From: Azoarcus sp.
GTDB lineage: Bacteria > Pseudomonadota > Gammaproteobacteria > Burkholderiales > Rhodocyclaceae
NCBI GenBank assembly: GCA_031285365.1
Contig: JAITWP010000244.1
Span: forward strand, 1-5,137
Length of the DNA stretch: 5,137 nt
Direction: 5' to 3'
Shown: in pieces, positions 1 through 5,137 of the stretch
Layout of the letters: every line of letters starts with the position of its first letter
Numbering within the stretch: position 1 is the first letter of the stretch
Notes under the pieces: generated by a model
What the model was told of the DNA's origin: nothing
Databases searched by the model: none
What the model saw: only the letters and a program-made list of their open reading frames with translations
Translations under genes and position numbers: made by a program

Positions 1-160
1 CCCATATTCATCCTGTTTTCACACCTCCGTTCTGTCATTGAACAAGAGCGTGAAAATATGCTTACTCCATCCTGGACAGACATGCACATGGATACGAAAA
101 ACCCTGGCTGCTTCTCCGCTGCCATAAGGAAGAAAGACTATGGAGAAGGGGGTTTGCTAC
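1..160. other. left-edge region without a confident gene
   Basis: This stretch lies beyond the stop of the lipoprotein gene. On the minus strand, near the edge, GGAGG (29-25) lies about 13 bases before ATG AAT ATG (11-3), with AGGA (15-12) closer to the second ATG; this could be the start of the next leftward gene, but only a few codons are visible. On the plus strand one reading frame is open from position 1 to a TGA at 199-201, overlapping the end of the lipoprotein gene. It has no recognisable motif and could be chance or the tail of a gene entering from the left. The stretch appears richer in A and T than the genes to its right. Confidence 0.4.
97..157 (-). terminator. possible terminator after the lipoprotein gene
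   Basis: Reading leftward from the lipoprotein stop, CTTCTCC (148-142) can pair with GGAGAAG (117-111). An outer arm AAACCC (155-150) can pair with GGGTTT (104-99), running into a T-run at 101-97. The loop is long (24 bases) and the two stem parts are separated by an uneven internal loop, so it would be an imperfect, perhaps leaky, intrinsic terminator. Its place, starting a few bases after the stop of the last gene in the leftward unit, supports the call; the long loop argues against it. Confidence 0.3.
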
Positions 161-607
161 TCAGGATTCTGACGAAGCCGCAGGATTGCCAGTGGGTATG
201 AAAACAACTTCGCCATTGCGCTGCTCAAAGCTGCCTACTATCGGCCCGGGCGGTTGACCGCCGGGATTGTCCCAAGGTTGTACCCGGCATTCTTCGGTAC
301 TGGCCAGATACCAGCGCCCACCCTGGTCCAACGCCCACAACAGGTAACCCGCCTCATATACGGCCATGGGAGACATTGCTACTGTGCCCGGATGAATCTT
401 CTCCCTGCGCTGACAATCCGGCAAACGGGAAGCGATGATGTACTGCACCACCTCATTGCTCCAGAAATACGGCTGTTCACGAACCAGCACCAGCGCATGG
501 TTCCTGTCTTCGACCATCATCGAAGTCGCACTGTTTTCGCAAGCAGCAAGTAGAGGCAACACCGCTACGAGAGTGAGAGACAAAGCATGACGACGCAGAA
601 AGATCAT
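161..607 (-). CDS. small outer-membrane-type lipoprotein of unknown function
   Basis: This encodes 148 residues. The N-terminus is a lipoprotein signal peptide: Arg residues at 5-6, a hydrophobic stretch at about 8-22 and a lipobox L20-A21-A22-C23. The residue after the lipidated Cys is Glu rather than Asp, so outer-membrane sorting is expected by the usual rule. The mature part (about 125 residues) has two further cysteines, C65 (PDCQRR) and C107 (EECRV), which could form a disulfide, and an aromatic segment around Q45-W49. The tail is rich in Pro, Gly and Ser. I recall similar short ENSATS-type lipoproteins as hypothetical proteins in betaproteobacteria, but cannot name a family. The start is well supported: GGAG lies 7 bases before the ATG, immediately after the pyrC stop 12 bases upstream. 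That spacing implies co-transcription with pyrC. No enzymatic motif is visible. Confidence 0.85.
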   Translation of the reverse strand: MIFLRRHALSLTLVAVLPLLAACENSATSMMVEDRNHALVLVREQPYFWSNEVVQYIIASRLPDCQRREKIHPGTVAMSPMAVYEAGYLLWALDQGGRWYLASTEECRVQPWDNPGGQPPGPIVGSFEQRNGEVVFIPTGNPAASSES

Positions 608-619
608 GGTGGCACTCCG

Positions 620-1744
620 TCAGGGTATTGAGTCGGCCAACCTCCACGCAACGGTTTCACCGGCGCGCAATGGAATCAGTTTATTCTCTCCATAGCGGTA
701 GCTGGACGGTACTTTCCACGATTTACGCTGGAGCGTGATTTTGTCCACATTGGGCGGCAAGCCATAGAACGCCGCGCCATTCAGGCTCGCGAAGGCTTCG
801 AGCCGGTCGAGCGCGCCTTCGGCCTCAAACGCTTCGGCATACAAACCGAGCGCCAGCGGCGCGGTGTAACAGCCCGCACAGCCACAGGCCGCCTCTTTCG
901 TGTTGGATGCATGCGGCGCGGAATCGGTACCAAGAAAAAAGCGCGGACTCCCCGAGCACACCGCCTTGAGAAGCGCCTGACGATGGGTTTCGCGCTTGAG
1001 CACAGGCAAGCAATAGTGATGCGGCCTCAAACCTCCGACAAAGAGATCATTGCGGTTGAGCAACAGGTGATGCGCGGTCACGGTAGCTGCCACATTAGCC
1101 CCGGCGGCACGCACGAACTGGGCCGCCTCGGCCGTGGTGATATGCTCGAACACGATCCTGAGCCCAGGGAAATGCCGTACGAGTGGTGAAAGCGTTTTTT
1201 CCATGAACACCCGCTCGCGGTCGAAGATGTCCACGTCCGGCGCTGTGGCCTCGCCGTGCACGCACAGCACCAACCCGAGTTTTTCCATACGTTCGAGTAC
1301 GGGATGAATGAGATCGATCGCGGTGACGCCCGCGTCGGAATGAGTCGTCGCTCCCGCCGGATACAACTTGGCCGCAATCACAGCGCCGCTCGCCTTCGCG
1401 CAGTCGATTTCCTCCGGTGGCGTATTGTCGGTGAGATACAAACTCATCAACGGCTCGAAAGTCATGCCCTCCGGAACACTACCGAGAATGCGTTCGCGGT
1501 AGGCCAACGCCTGCACCGTCGTCGTTATCGGCGGACGCAGGTTGGGCATGATGAGGGCCCGTCCGAAACCGGCCGCGGAATGCGGCACGACCGCATCCAG
1601 CGCATCGTCATCACGCACATGCAGGTGCCAATCGTCTGGACGGGTCAGGGTCAGGGTGGAAGCCTCCCCAAAGTGGGAGGAACTCGATTCCTGTGTTGCC
1701 GCGTGGTGTGTTCCGTGTATAAGCATTTCTTTCGTCATATGCAT
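620..1744 (-). CDS. pyrC: dihydroorotase (PyrC, class II type)
   Basis: Cytoplasmic zinc amidohydrolase that interconverts N-carbamoyl-L-aspartate and L-dihydroorotate, the third step of de novo UMP synthesis. Every metal or catalytic residue known from the E. coli enzyme is present at a constant offset of 24: H40 and H42 (DDWHLHVRD), carbamylated K126 (AAKLYPAGATTHSD), H163 (CVHGE), H201 (FEHITT) and D274 (GTDSAPH). The substrate-binding MPNLRPP lies at 66-72. The fold is complete and essentially gapless against E. coli PyrC (348 residues). The first 24 or so residues, rich in His and Ser, have no counterpart there. In-frame ATGs at 1744, 1738 and 1726 lack a strong Shine-Dalgarno; GGA eight bases before 1738 is the best. 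A much stronger GGGGAGG precedes an in-frame CTG at 1654-1652, so the true start is uncertain. The gene lies 19 bases after rsmI and 12 before the lipoprotein gene, probably in one transcript. Confidence 0.97.
   Translation of the reverse strand: MHMTKEMLIHGTHHAATQESSSSHFGEASTLTLTRPDDWHLHVRDDDALDAVVPHSAAGFGRALIMPNLRPPITTTVQALAYRERILGSVPEGMTFEPLMSLYLTDNTPPEEIDCAKASGAVIAAKLYPAGATTHSDAGVTAIDLIHPVLERMEKLGLVLCVHGEATAPDVDIFDRERVFMEKTLSPLVRHFPGLRIVFEHITTAEAAQFVRAAGANVAATVTAHHLLLNRNDLFVGGLRPHHYCLPVLKRETHRQALLKAVCSGSPRFFLGTDSAPHASNTKEAACGCAGCYTAPLALGLYAEAFEAEGALDRLEAFASLNGAAFYGLPPNVDKITLQRKSWKVPSSYRYGENKLIPLRAGETVAWRLADSIP
1652..1680 (-). promoter_or_regulatory. hairpin covering a strong Shine-Dalgarno inside the annotated pyrC 5' end
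   Basis: On the minus strand CCTCCC (1680-1675) can pair with GGGAGG (1668-1663) across a six-base loop. The downstream arm is an excellent Shine-Dalgarno (GGGGAGG, 1669-1663), eight bases before an in-frame CTG (1654-1652). That CTG would give a protein starting at the conserved TLTRPDDWHLH segment. A weak -10-like TATACA (1721-1716) lies upstream. Enterobacterial pyrC is known to be controlled by a leader hairpin that hides the Shine-Dalgarno, so the resemblance is suggestive. The same bases are also ordinary codons if translation begins at one of the upstream ATGs, so this is a hypothesis. Confidence 0.25.
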
Positions 1745-1763
1745 GATCCAGATGGAAATTATC

Positions 1764-2627
1764 TCATTTTCGTTGGCTCAGAGCATGTGCATAAAGTCCT
1801 TTACGTGGCGCACCAGTAATGGTAGCGGCTAGCCGCACTGCCGTCTTGAGCGGTAACTCATCCAGCAACATATCGAGAATGCGCAAGGCATTGGCATCGA
1901 TTCCGTCAGGCACGTCCGCGCCACGGACGATCAGCACAAACTCACCGCGGAGATGATTGGCATCGGCGGCAAACCATGCCCCGGCTTCGGCCAGCGGCAT
2001 TGAGGCAACTTCCTCGTGCAACTTGGTCAGCTCGCGTGCAATGAGGATTTCACGCCCACCGCCGAAGATATCCGCCATGTCGGCCACGCACGGTTCGATA
2101 CGATGCGGCGCTTCATAAAACACCAGCGCATCGCGCTCCCCGGCCAGAGCCATGAGCGCCGTGCGCCTTGAAGTCGTCTTTACAGGCAGGAAACCAACAA
2201 AGCGAAAACCGCCCTCGACGATTCCCGCTACCGATAGCGCCGCTACCGCTGCGCAGGCTCCGGGAATCGGCGATACCGTGTAGCCTGCTTCCCGTACTCG
2301 CGCTACCAGGCGCGCACCGGGATCGGAAATCGCTGGCGTGCCCGCATCGGTAATCAGCGCGACGTGTTGCCCCTGGGCCAGGCATTCAATGATTTTCCCG
2401 GCGGCCTGCTGCTCGTTATGCTGATGCACGGACAATAGTTGTCGCGCACGAATGCCAAAGGCATCCAACAATCTTTGGCTATGACGGGTATCCTCGGCAG
2501 CAACCACATCCACCGCCGCCAATGTGTCGCGCCCCCTGGGCGATAAATCCCGGAGGTTCCCGAGCGGCGTTGCCACAACATATAATGTTGGCATATCGAA
2601 AAGGGGTGAGGCGATGAGCTCGTTCAT
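1764..2627 (-). CDS. rsmI: 16S rRNA (cytidine1402-2'-O)-methyltransferase RsmI
   Basis: SAM-dependent methyltransferase of the tetrapyrrole-methylase fold that 2'-O-methylates C1402 in the decoding centre of 16S rRNA, next to the base methylated by RsmH. The family motifs appear in order: VATPLGNLRD (18-27), AAEDTRHS (43-50), HQHNE (68-72), TDAGTPAISDPG (93-104), PIPGACA (120-126), GFLP (145-148) and FYEAPHR (170-176). The C-terminal domain ends with a segment (GLYAHAL) like the E. coli tail. Length is 287 against 286 in E. coli, and 14 residues precede LYVV here against 13 there, which favours the ATG at 2627 over the internal ATG at 2594. Neither start has a recognisable Shine-Dalgarno. The 5' end overlaps that of divergent yraN by 14 bases, so its promoter must lie inside yraN. 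It is the first visible gene of a leftward unit with pyrC. Confidence 0.96.
   Translation of the reverse strand: MNELIASPLFDMPTLYVVATPLGNLRDLSPRGRDTLAAVDVVAAEDTRHSQRLLDAFGIRARQLLSVHQHNEQQAAGKIIECLAQGQHVALITDAGTPAISDPGARLVARVREAGYTVSPIPGACAAVAALSVAGIVEGGFRFVGFLPVKTTSRRTALMALAGERDALVFYEAPHRIEPCVADMADIFGGGREILIARELTKLHEEVASMPLAEAGAWFAADANHLRGEFVLIVRGADVPDGIDANALRILDMLLDELPLKTAVRLAATITGAPRKGLYAHALSQRK
2557..2606 (+). promoter_or_regulatory. candidate promoter and ribosome binding site for yraN
   Basis: A perfect -10 hexamer TATAAT lies at 2581-2586, with a poor -35-like TTCCCG at 2557-2562 (18-base spacer). Transcription would begin near 2593, about 20 bases before the yraN ATG. AAGGGG at 2601-2606 sits seven bases before that ATG and is a good Shine-Dalgarno; it decides the start at 2614 over the longer open frame from 2524. 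The -10 falls in rsmI codons for conserved Thr-Leu-Tyr, so the match may be partly coincidental. Confidence 0.4.
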
Positions 2628-3045
2628 GGAATGGATAACAGGAAAGGATCGACAGCGCCGGAAAGATGGGATTGTGGAAGCGTCTGCCTCTCCAGCGCAA
2701 GCGCACGGACAACTGGCCGAAGAACGCGCCAGCGCATGGCTGGTTGATCATGGCCTCAAGATTCTCGCCCGCAACGTGTGCTGCCGGGGCGGAGAACTCG
2801 ATCTGGTCTGTCTGGACGGCGGCACCCTGGTTTTCGTCGAAGTGCGTCTGCGCACGAATCCTTTTTTCGGCTGCGCAGCGGAGAGTATCACCGCTACCAA
2901 ACGACGGCGCATCATCTTTGCCGCGAAATGGTGGCTCACCGGGGTCGGGCGCGTGTATCAGGAACGGCCTTGCCGGTTTGATGCCGTTCTGTTTGATGGC
3001 ACCGCTGAACCAGAGTGGATTCGCGGCGCGTTTGAGGATAGGTGA
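2614..3045 (+). CDS. yraN: YraN / UPF0102 family nuclease-fold protein
   Basis: This is a 143-residue cytoplasmic protein of the UPF0102 family, which has a PD-(D/E)XK (Holliday-junction-resolvase-like) fold but no firmly established role. Family landmarks are G32..AEERAS..L43, ILARN (50-54), GELDLV (60-65) and LVFVEVRLR (72-80). D63, E76 and R78 fall in the D...ExK/R nuclease positions. They are followed by the ESITATKRRR segment (90-99) and a C-terminal CRFDAVLFD block. The PEWIRGAF ending is of a kind I associate with betaproteobacteria. It is slightly longer than E. coli YraN (131) owing to about 30 poorly conserved residues before the core. The ATG at 2614 is chosen for the AAGGGG seven bases upstream; the frame stays open back to 2524 but that part lies inside rsmI. 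It diverges from rsmI and converges on the gene at the right edge. No second gene follows it, unlike the yraN-diaA order of E. coli. Confidence 0.9.
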   Translation: MSSFMEWITGKDRQRRKDGIVEASASPAQAHGQLAEERASAWLVDHGLKILARNVCCRGGELDLVCLDGGTLVFVEVRLRTNPFFGCAAESITATKRRRIIFAAKWWLTGVGRVYQERPCRFDAVLFDGTAEPEWIRGAFEDR

Positions 3046-3052
3046 GCGGAGA

Positions 3053-3108
3053 GCGTATTCGCGCAACTACTTTGCTCTTAATGAGTGCACGCGTATCCGC
3101 GCAACCAC
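3053..3108. repeat. imperfect 18-bp direct repeat, period 38
   Basis: GCGTATTCGCGCAACTAC (3053-3070) recurs as GCGTATCCGCGCAACCAC (3091-3108), with 16 of 18 bases the same and both differences C/T. The first copy starts eight bases after the yraN stop. The 20 bases between the copies are not repeated. It could be a remnant duplication or part of a dispersed intergenic element; two copies alone do not decide. Confidence 0.6.
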
Positions 3109-3109
3109 C

Positions 3110-3171
3110 CCGGCCCTTCGGGCCACCCCTCCATAGAGGGGAATTGCACCGGCCCTCCGCAGGAGGGGAAT
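3110..3171. repeat. three consecutive hairpins between convergent genes (intergenic repeat, possible bidirectional terminator)
   Basis: Three GC-rich inverted repeats stand in a row: GGCCC-TTC-GGGCC (3112-3124), CCCCTC-CATA-GAGGGG (3126-3141) and CCCTCC-GCA-GGAGGG (3153-3167). Two short direct repeats tie them together: CCGGCCCT at 3110-3117 and 3149-3156, and GAGGGGAAT at 3136-3144 and 3163-3171. This suggests a partly duplicated unit rather than a simple terminator. The position, between the yraN stop and the stop of the convergent gene only a few bases away, suits a transcription barrier for both. No T-run follows any stem on either strand, so intrinsic termination would be non-classical. 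Confidence 0.6.
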
Positions 3172-3176
3172 ACCGT

Positions 3177-5137
3177 TCAGGCGCTTCGGGGGAAATTTTC
3201 CTTTAGTTCGTCTCGCCGATTCAGCCGCATGTTCTTGAACGCCACCGAGATCATCAGCTTGATACGGTTTAGCTGATTGACTTCCGAGGCGCCGGGGTCG
3301 TAGTCGATGGCGGTGATGTTGGCTTCCGGGAAACGTGATTTCAGCGCCTTGATAACCCCCTTGCCGGCAATGTGGTTGGGCATGCAGGCAAAAGGCTGCA
3401 TACAGACGATATTGGGAACCCCCTGTTCGATGAGTTCCACCATTTCGCCGGTCAGGAACCAGCCTTCCCCGGTCTGATTGCCGCGCGACAGGAACGGAGC
3501 CGCGCCATGAGCAATCTGGTCGATGTTTGGCGGCGCAACGAACCGCTCGCTCGCGGAGAGCGCCTTTTTCATGTCGCGGCGATAAAACTCCATCGCTCTG
3601 ATGGCCAGGTTGCCTGCTATGGCCGCCCGTCTGCTGCGCGACAGGACACGGTAGTTGAAGTCGTAGTCGTAAGCACAGTAGAGCAGGAAATCCATGAGTC
3701 CCGGCATGACGGCCTCACCGCCCTCCTGCTCGACGATGCGTACGATGTCGTTGTTGGCGCCGGGATTGAATTTGACGAGAATTTCACCCACCAGGCCAAT
3801 GCGGGGCTTGCGTTCATCGGTCAACGGCAAGGCGTCGAAATCCCGCACGATATTGCGAACATCCCGCTTGAACTGCCTGAAACTGCCCTTGAAAACAGTT
3901 TCCTTACAATGTTCGACCCAGGCCTCGTAGAGAGCATCGGCCGAGCCTGGTTTTTTTTCATAGGGCCGGGTACGGAACAGAACCTGCATGAACAGGTCGC
4001 CATACACCGTTCCCATCATCAGGCGATTGAGCATCGGCAGGCTCAATTTGAAGCCTTCGTGCTTTTCCAGGCCAAGCGTATTGAATGAAATGACCGGCAC
4101 ATCGGGGTACCCGGCATCCTCAAGCGCCTTTCTCAGGAAAGCAACATAGTTGGTGGCGCGGCAACCGCCTCCGGTCTGCGCAATCATCGCCGCTGTTTTG
4201 GCAGGGTCGTGTTCGCCGGACTTTAGTGCCTCGACGATCTGCCCGACGACGATGATAGAGGGGTAGCAGGCATCATTGTTGACGTAACGCAGGCCATGGT
4301 CGACGGCTTGTGTCGAAACCTCCTCCAGCACTTTCACACGGTAGCCGCAAGCAGTAAGCGCCGGTTCGAGGAACTGAAAATGCATCGGCGACATCTGCGG
4401 TATGAGGACGGTCGTGTCGTCACACATCTCACGAGTAAATACCGGGCGCGGCCTTCCCTGAGGCGGATGGAAATGGATGATTTGCGCAGGTGAACGAGTT
4501 CCCCGTTCCTCCAGCGCCGCCTTGAGCGAACGGACGCGAATGCGCGCTGCGCCCAGATTGCTGCCCTCATCGATCTTGATGCCGGTGTAAATCCGATTGC
4601 GCCGGGCGAGGATTTCCTGCACCTGCTCGACTACGACCGCATCCAGTCCGCAACCGAAAGAATTCAGATGAATCACGTCCAGTACCGATTCGCGCGCGGC
4701 CAGCGTGGCAGCACGGTAAAGGCGTGCGTGGTAAGTCCATTGGTCAACGACCCGCAGCGGCACATCGAGCTGGCCCAGATGAGACACCGAATCTTCGGTG
4801 AATACGGCCATTCCAAGCGAGGTAATGAGTTGCGGAATACCGTGGTGAATGGCCGGGTCGACGTGATAGGGCCGCCCGGCGAGAACGATGCCGCGCTTAC
4901 CCGTTTCTTTAAGATAATCAATAGCTTCTTCGCCTTTCCGGGCAATTTCGACTTTTGTGCGTGCCTGCTCGGCCCACGCGAGACCAAGGGCACGACGGAT
5001 TTCGGCGGATGCAATGTCCGGGAAAACGCGCGTCAATTGCTTGGCAAGCTTTTTCTCATCCTCCAGCGAAAGGAAGGGCTGGATCATCGTTACGCCATTC
5101 TCTTTCAGGTAGTCGATATTGTTGCGGATCAACTCCG
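3177..5137 (-). CDS. 2-hydroxyacyl-CoA dehydratase/activase-like iron-sulfur protein, C-terminal part (truncated by window edge)
   Basis: The stop is at 3179-3177; the frame is open through the right edge, so the N-terminus is missing. I see 652 residues, against well over 1,000 in full-length relatives, which carry BadF/BadG-type ATPase (activase) domains before this part. Counting from the TTG codon at 5132, the segment shows GRPYHVDPAIHHGIP (86-100), SFGCGLDA (C161), IKIDEG (185-190), NNDACYP (C289), TGGGCRATNY (C324), LVGEI (447-451), YCAYDYDF (C486) and CMQPFACMPNHI (C577, C583). These match the activase-related DUF2229 region followed by an HgdB-like dehydratase region; conserved Cys are candidate [4Fe-4S] ligands. 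By family analogy it would couple ATP hydrolysis to very low-potential electron transfer, cytoplasmic and oxygen-sensitive, but no substrate is established for these fused forms. No frameshift is visible. The TTG at 5132 is probably internal, not the start. It converges on yraN. Confidence 0.85.
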   Translation of the reverse strand, partial: ELIRNNIDYLKENGVTMIQPFLSLEDEKKLAKQLTRVFPDIASAEIRRALGLAWAEQARTKVEIARKGEEAIDYLKETGKRGIVLAGRPYHVDPAIHHGIPQLITSLGMAVFTEDSVSHLGQLDVPLRVVDQWTYHARLYRAATLAARESVLDVIHLNSFGCGLDAVVVEQVQEILARRNRIYTGIKIDEGSNLGAARIRVRSLKAALEERGTRSPAQIIHFHPPQGRPRPVFTREMCDDTTVLIPQMSPMHFQFLEPALTACGYRVKVLEEVSTQAVDHGLRYVNNDACYPSIIVVGQIVEALKSGEHDPAKTAAMIAQTGGGCRATNYVAFLRKALEDAGYPDVPVISFNTLGLEKHEGFKLSLPMLNRLMMGTVYGDLFMQVLFRTRPYEKKPGSADALYEAWVEHCKETVFKGSFRQFKRDVRNIVRDFDALPLTDERKPRIGLVGEILVKFNPGANNDIVRIVEQEGGEAVMPGLMDFLLYCAYDYDFNYRVLSRSRRAAIAGNLAIRAMEFYRRDMKKALSASERFVAPPNIDQIAHGAAPFLSRGNQTGEGWFLTGEMVELIEQGVPNIVCMQPFACMPNHIAGKGVIKALKSRFPEANITAIDYDPGASEVNQLNRIKLMISVAFKNMRLNRRDELKENFPRSA

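Noticed and set aside
82..201. Short plus-strand gene starting at the ATG at 82 or 58
   Set aside because: No convincing ribosome site, no recognised motif, and it overlaps the end of the lipoprotein gene; kept only as an edge observation.
1256..1819. Plus-strand open frame of 187 codons opposite pyrC and the end of rsmI
   Set aside because: Antisense to conserved PyrC catalytic segments; no recognisable domain and no convincing ribosome site.
2524..2613. Upstream extension of yraN to an ATG at 2524
   Set aside because: It would add 30 residues entirely within rsmI coding sequence; the good Shine-Dalgarno AAGGGG fits the ATG at 2614 and UPF0102 proteins do not need the extra residues.
2479..3066. 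Minus-strand open frame of 195 codons covering yraN
   Set aside because: It overlaps both rsmI in another frame and the conserved yraN core; its translation shows no domain.
3053..3171. CRISPR array or attachment site
   Set aside because: There are only two copies of the 18-bp repeat, the intervening bases are too short and not spacer-like, and no Cas or integrase gene or tRNA is nearby.
3372..4088. Long plus-strand open frame (238 codons) opposite the dehydratase/activase-like gene
   Set aside because: It lies wholly antisense to a protein with strong family motifs, shows no motif of its own, and is expected from codon bias in GC-rich genes.
5130..5132. TTG preceded by CGGAG as a genuine start for the right-hand gene
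   Set aside because: The reading frame continues open to the window edge and the visible part begins in the middle of the known long protein family, so the Shine-Dalgarno-like bases are most likely chance.

Overview
The window looks like ordinary chromosome from a betaproteobacterium, possibly a Nitrosomonadales/Gallionella/Thiobacillus-like lineage. This rests on the style of the YraN, RsmI and PyrC proteins and on a GC content that looks like the mid to high 50s by eye. It is an inference from family resemblance, not a database result. There is no rRNA, tRNA, CRISPR array, prophage or insertion sequence.

Layout, left to right. Positions 1-160 hold no confident gene; they contain a possible leaky terminator for the genes to the right and perhaps the start region of another leftward gene. 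Three minus-strand genes then form a tight leftward unit, transcribed in the order rsmI (2627-1764), pyrC (1744-620) and a small lipoprotein gene (607-161). The gaps are 19 and 12 bases, so co-transcription is likely. yraN (2614-3045, plus strand) diverges from rsmI, and the two start codons sit at opposite ends of one shared 14-bp segment. A 131-bp intergenic stretch rich in repeats and hairpins (3046-3176) separates yraN from a convergent minus-strand gene. That gene runs off the right edge and encodes the C-terminal part of a large 2-hydroxyacyl-CoA dehydratase/activase-like iron-sulfur protein.

Functionally the region mixes housekeeping roles: 16S rRNA methylation (RsmI), the third step of de novo pyrimidine synthesis (PyrC), a nuclease-fold protein of unclear role (YraN), an envelope lipoprotein of unknown function, and a probable ATP-coupled low-potential electron-transfer protein whose substrate cannot be told from sequence. 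No pathway clearly links them. rsmI next to yraN is a familiar neighbourhood; pyrC with the lipoprotein behind it looks like an accretion to that unit.

I see no convincing undescribed system. The observations most worth checking are the start of pyrC, where a hairpin masks a strong Shine-Dalgarno sequence just before an in-frame CTG, the overlapping divergent starts of rsmI and yraN, the intergenic repeat cluster, and the large dehydratase/activase-like protein.
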